Of a DNA stretch of 37,882 nt, positions 35,962 through 37,882 are shown one piece after another. The notes below the pieces were generated by a model. The model searched no databases. It saw only the letters and a program-made list of their open reading frames with translations, and had not been told where the DNA came from. The stretch is from JAAYAY01 sp964429355 (GTDB lineage: Bacteria > Planctomycetota > Planctomycetia > Pirellulales > Thermoguttaceae). Each line of letters starts with the position of its first letter. Position 1 is the stretch's first letter. The stretch covers positions 1 through 37,882 of the forward strand of contig CAYSCH010000041.1 of assembly GCA_964429355.1 (NCBI GenBank), in the 5' to 3' direction. A program made the translations under genes and the position numbers.

Positions 35962-36404
35962 GTGAAACAAGAGAAACAGAACAGATTGCAGCGTGGTCGG
36001 CGTCGTTATCGCGTGCGAAATCGCATCAAACGCGATTCCACAAGACCTCGAATGAGTGTGTTTCGCAGCCTGAAGCACATCTACGTGCAGATCGTCGACG
36101 ACGCGAGCGGAAAGACACTCGTATCTGCTAGTACGAACGATCAGCAGTTGAGAAGCCAGGTCGGTTTCGGAGGCAACTGCAACGCGGCAAAAATCGTCGG
36201 AAAGGCGATTGCCGAACGGGCCCTCGCGGCCGGTGTGAAGCAGGTTGNNNNNNNNNNTTCGACCGCGTCAAATACAAGTATCATGGCCGGGTGGCCACGT
36301 TGGCTGACGCGGCCCGGGATGCCGGACTTGACCTGGGCGCGAAGAAACCCGAACCGGTCCAGAAAGAAGAAGTGAAGCCCCAGAAGGGCAAGAAGAAGAA
36401 ATAG
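35962..36404 (+). CDS. rplR: 50S ribosomal protein L18 (N gap, frame restored by hand)
   Basis: Starts at GTG with GAGG 7 nt upstream. Before the gap: RYRVRNRIKRDSTRPRMSVF, KHIYVQIVDDASGKTL and AKIVGKAIAERALAAGVKQV. After ten Ns (36248-36257) the correct frame reads FDRVKYKYHGRVATLADAAR then DAGLDLGAKKP and a lysine-rich tail to the TAG at 36404. Reading straight through the Ns gives the wrong frame and a false stop at 36375. The family (VAFDR...) suggests that only about two bases are missing. L18 binds 5S rRNA. Confidence 0.93.
36248..36257. other. Assembly gap (10 N) inside rplR
   Basis: The coding frames on the two sides are consistent only if the true number of bases is 2 modulo 3, so ten is a placeholder. 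Confidence 0.92.
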
Positions 36405-36500
36405 ACGAAAGGAGGGACTGCGGCGATCGCTCCTGGAGAGCCGATAGCAGCAGACCCCCATTCCTAGAAGCAAAGCCTGAGCAAAGCGGTCAGATTACCG

Positions 36501-36989
36501 ATGGCTAACACCGAATCAACACAAGGGGAATTGGTTGACAAAGTCGTCAAGATCCGGCGCTGTGCTGCCGTGGTCAAGGGCGGCCGCCGCTTCAGCTTCA
36601 CGGCCCTCGTGGTTGTGGGCGACGGAAAGGGAAAGGTTGGCTGGGGCTACGGCAAGGCCAACGAAGTTCCCCCCTCCGTGGAGAAGGCGGTCAAGGACGG
36701 CACTCGAAACATGGTCCGTGTCAACATGACCGGTACCACGATTCCCCATACGGTCAAAGGACATTTCGGAGCGGCCCGCGTGATTCTCGTCCCCGCCGGA
36801 CCTGGTACCGGGGTCATCGCCGGTACGGCGGTGCGTGCGGTGTGCGAAGCCTGCGGCATCCGCGATATCCTCACGAAGAGTTTCGGCACAAGCAACCCGA
36901 CGAATGTCGTCAAGGCGACCATCGAGGCCCTCAAGAATTTGCGGACCCAGAGCGACGTGGAGCGGCTGCGAGGAGTTTCCCTGTCATGA
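36501..36989 (+). CDS. rpsE: 30S ribosomal protein S5
   Basis: 162 residues. KGGRRFSFTALVVVGDGKGK then VGWGYGKANEVPPSVEKAV and GVIAGTAVRAVCEACGIRDI are the S5 blocks involved in decoding accuracy and mRNA unwinding. The C-terminus overlaps rplO (ATGA), so rpmD (L30), usually here, is absent. Confidence 0.97.
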   Translation: MANTESTQGELVDKVVKIRRCAAVVKGGRRFSFTALVVVGDGKGKVGWGYGKANEVPPSVEKAVKDGTRNMVRVNMTGTTIPHTVKGHFGAARVILVPAGPGTGVIAGTAVRAVCEACGIRDILTKSFGTSNPTNVVKATIEALKNLRTQSDVERLRGVSLS

Positions 36990-37471
36990 ATTTGAACGAT
37001 GTCCATCGCGGAATTCATAAGTTCAAGAAGCGGAAGCGCGTCGGTCGGGGACCGGGCTCCGGCCACGGCAAGACCTCGGGCCGGGGGCACAAGGGTCAGG
37101 GCCAATGTGCGGGCTTCTCGGCACATCCGACCTTCGAGGGCGGGCAGATGCCGCTTGTTCGCCGGGTCCCCAAGCGCGGATTCAACAACAAGTGGGCCGA
37201 CGTCGTGGCGGTCATCAACGTCGGCGAGCTGGACGCGGCCTTCAGCGACGGCGACGAAGTGACCCTCGCCACCCTCAAGGGAAAGAATCTTGCCAAAGGT
37301 GCCTTCGACGTTCTCAAGGTGCTCGGCGACGGTGAGCTGAGCAAGAAACTGACCGTGACAGCACACCGGTTCAGCAAGTCGGCACAAGAGAAGATCGAGA
37401 AGGCCGGCGGCCAGGCCGTCGCCTTGCCCAAGAAGAAGCCTGTCGTCAAGAATAAACAGAAAACCAAGTAG
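36986..37471 (+). CDS. rplO: 50S ribosomal protein L15
   Basis: 161 residues. KRVGRGPGSGHGKTSGRGHK then GQGQCAGFSAHPTFEGGQMP and LVRRVPKRGF are diagnostic of L15, a late-assembly 50S protein. It starts at the ATG that overlaps the rpsE stop by ATGA. The C-terminal tail is lysine-rich. Confidence 0.97.
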   Translation: MNLNDVHRGIHKFKKRKRVGRGPGSGHGKTSGRGHKGQGQCAGFSAHPTFEGGQMPLVRRVPKRGFNNKWADVVAVINVGELDAAFSDGDEVTLATLKGKNLAKGAFDVLKVLGDGELSKKLTVTAHRFSKSAQEKIEKAGGQAVALPKKKPVVKNKQKTK

Positions 37472-37577
37472 CACCGCTGGTATGGGATACGAACGACTGG
37501 CGGGATATGCAGGGCCGGCCGCGAGTGAACTTTTCGGCAAGTCCATAGCCGGTTGATCCTAAAGGACGGAGCGAGCG

Positions 37578-37882
37578 ATGTGGGAGAAAACACGTGTCGT
37601 TTTCGCGATCCCTGAGTTGCGGATGAAAATCCTTCTGACCCTGGGGTTTCTCGCTATCTATCGGATCGGCTGGCAGATCATGCTGCCGTTCGTCGACACC
37701 GCAAAGATGACCGGCCTCTTCGGCGGCGAGAGCCAGCTCGCGCAGGTCCTCGACCGAGTGGCTACGTTCAGCGCCAGCAACCTCACCCAGGCCACGATCT
37801 TCGGCCTGGGAATTATGCCGTACATCTCGGCGTCCATCATCTTCCAGCTCCTCGGCACCGTTTGGGAGCCTCTCGAACGCTT
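37578..37882 (+). CDS. secY: Protein translocase subunit SecY (5' part)
   Basis: The first 101 codons are present; the gene runs off the window. MWEKTRVVFAIPELRMKILL is the cytosolic start, then TM1 (TLGFLAIYRIGWQIMLPFVD) and the TM2a plug region (FGLGIMPYISASIIFQLLG), all typical of SecY, the channel for Sec export. GGAG lies 7 nt upstream of the ATG. It closes the spc-type cluster in the usual place after rplO. Confidence 0.97.
   Translation, partial: MWEKTRVVFAIPELRMKILLTLGFLAIYRIGWQIMLPFVDTAKMTGLFGGESQLAQVLDRVATFSASNLTQATIFGLGIMPYISASIIFQLLGTVWEPLER

Overview
The window looks like part of a GC-rich planctomycete genome, probably from a metagenome or draft assembly because it contains three runs of exactly ten Ns. 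The planctomycete assignment is inference. It rests on the style of the membrane-anchored LRR proteins (an RFQFRLRTLL-type start followed by one TM helix), a lone-standing S10 operon without rpmD, large secreted beta-propeller proteins, and relics of RAYT, IS66 and Hint-type elements. I cannot place it below phylum level, though Pirellulales-like is my guess.

Left part (1-9.45 kb), mostly minus strand. A coupled pair encodes a four-helix membrane protein and an anchored LRR protein, followed by a truncated second copy of the LRR anchor at the window edge. A six-helix membrane protein diverges from them. Next come a large two-domain secreted glycosidase (an (alpha/alpha)6 barrel fused to a five-bladed propeller) and a secreted glycerophosphodiester phosphodiesterase. 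An electron-transfer operon follows: a TPR lipoprotein with an FMN-binding domain, then a NapH/NapG-like polyferredoxin that contains an assembly gap.

Accessory island (9.45-15.4 kb). Intergenic DNA is rich in palindromes and short repeats, with a RAYT transposase stump. It is followed by a plus-strand putative defence cluster: a DUF262 (ParB/GmrS-like, DGQQR) protein, a HEPN protein with an Rx4H motif, and after 400 bp an Mrr-like PD-(D/E)XK endonuclease. Downstream are a deleted IS66 relic and a broken Hint-domain (polymorphic toxin) relic. This is the most likely place for an under-described system.

Minus-strand block (15.4-26.8 kb). It holds a secreted GH74/sialidase-like double propeller with 13 Asp-boxes, the AddA and AddB helicase-nuclease subunits (GTGA overlap), and a PAS-PAS-HisKA-HATPase-REC-REC-Hpt hybrid kinase that carries a full phosphorelay in one chain.

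Right part (26.8-37.9 kb), plus strand. About 700 bp of divergent intergenic DNA contains a good sigma70-type promoter (TTGACG-17-TAGGAT) in front of the S10-spc operon: rpsJ, rplC, rplD, rplW, rplB, rpsS, rplV, rpsC, rplP, rpmC, rpsQ, rplN, rplX, rplE, rpsN, rpsH, rplF, rplR, rpsE, rplO and the start of secY. rpmD is absent. Two of the N gaps interrupt rplN and rplR. Alignment to the families, from memory, indicates that both gaps are wrongly sized: rplN probably has no missing bases, only a duplicated 5-base contig overlap, and rplR lost about two bases.
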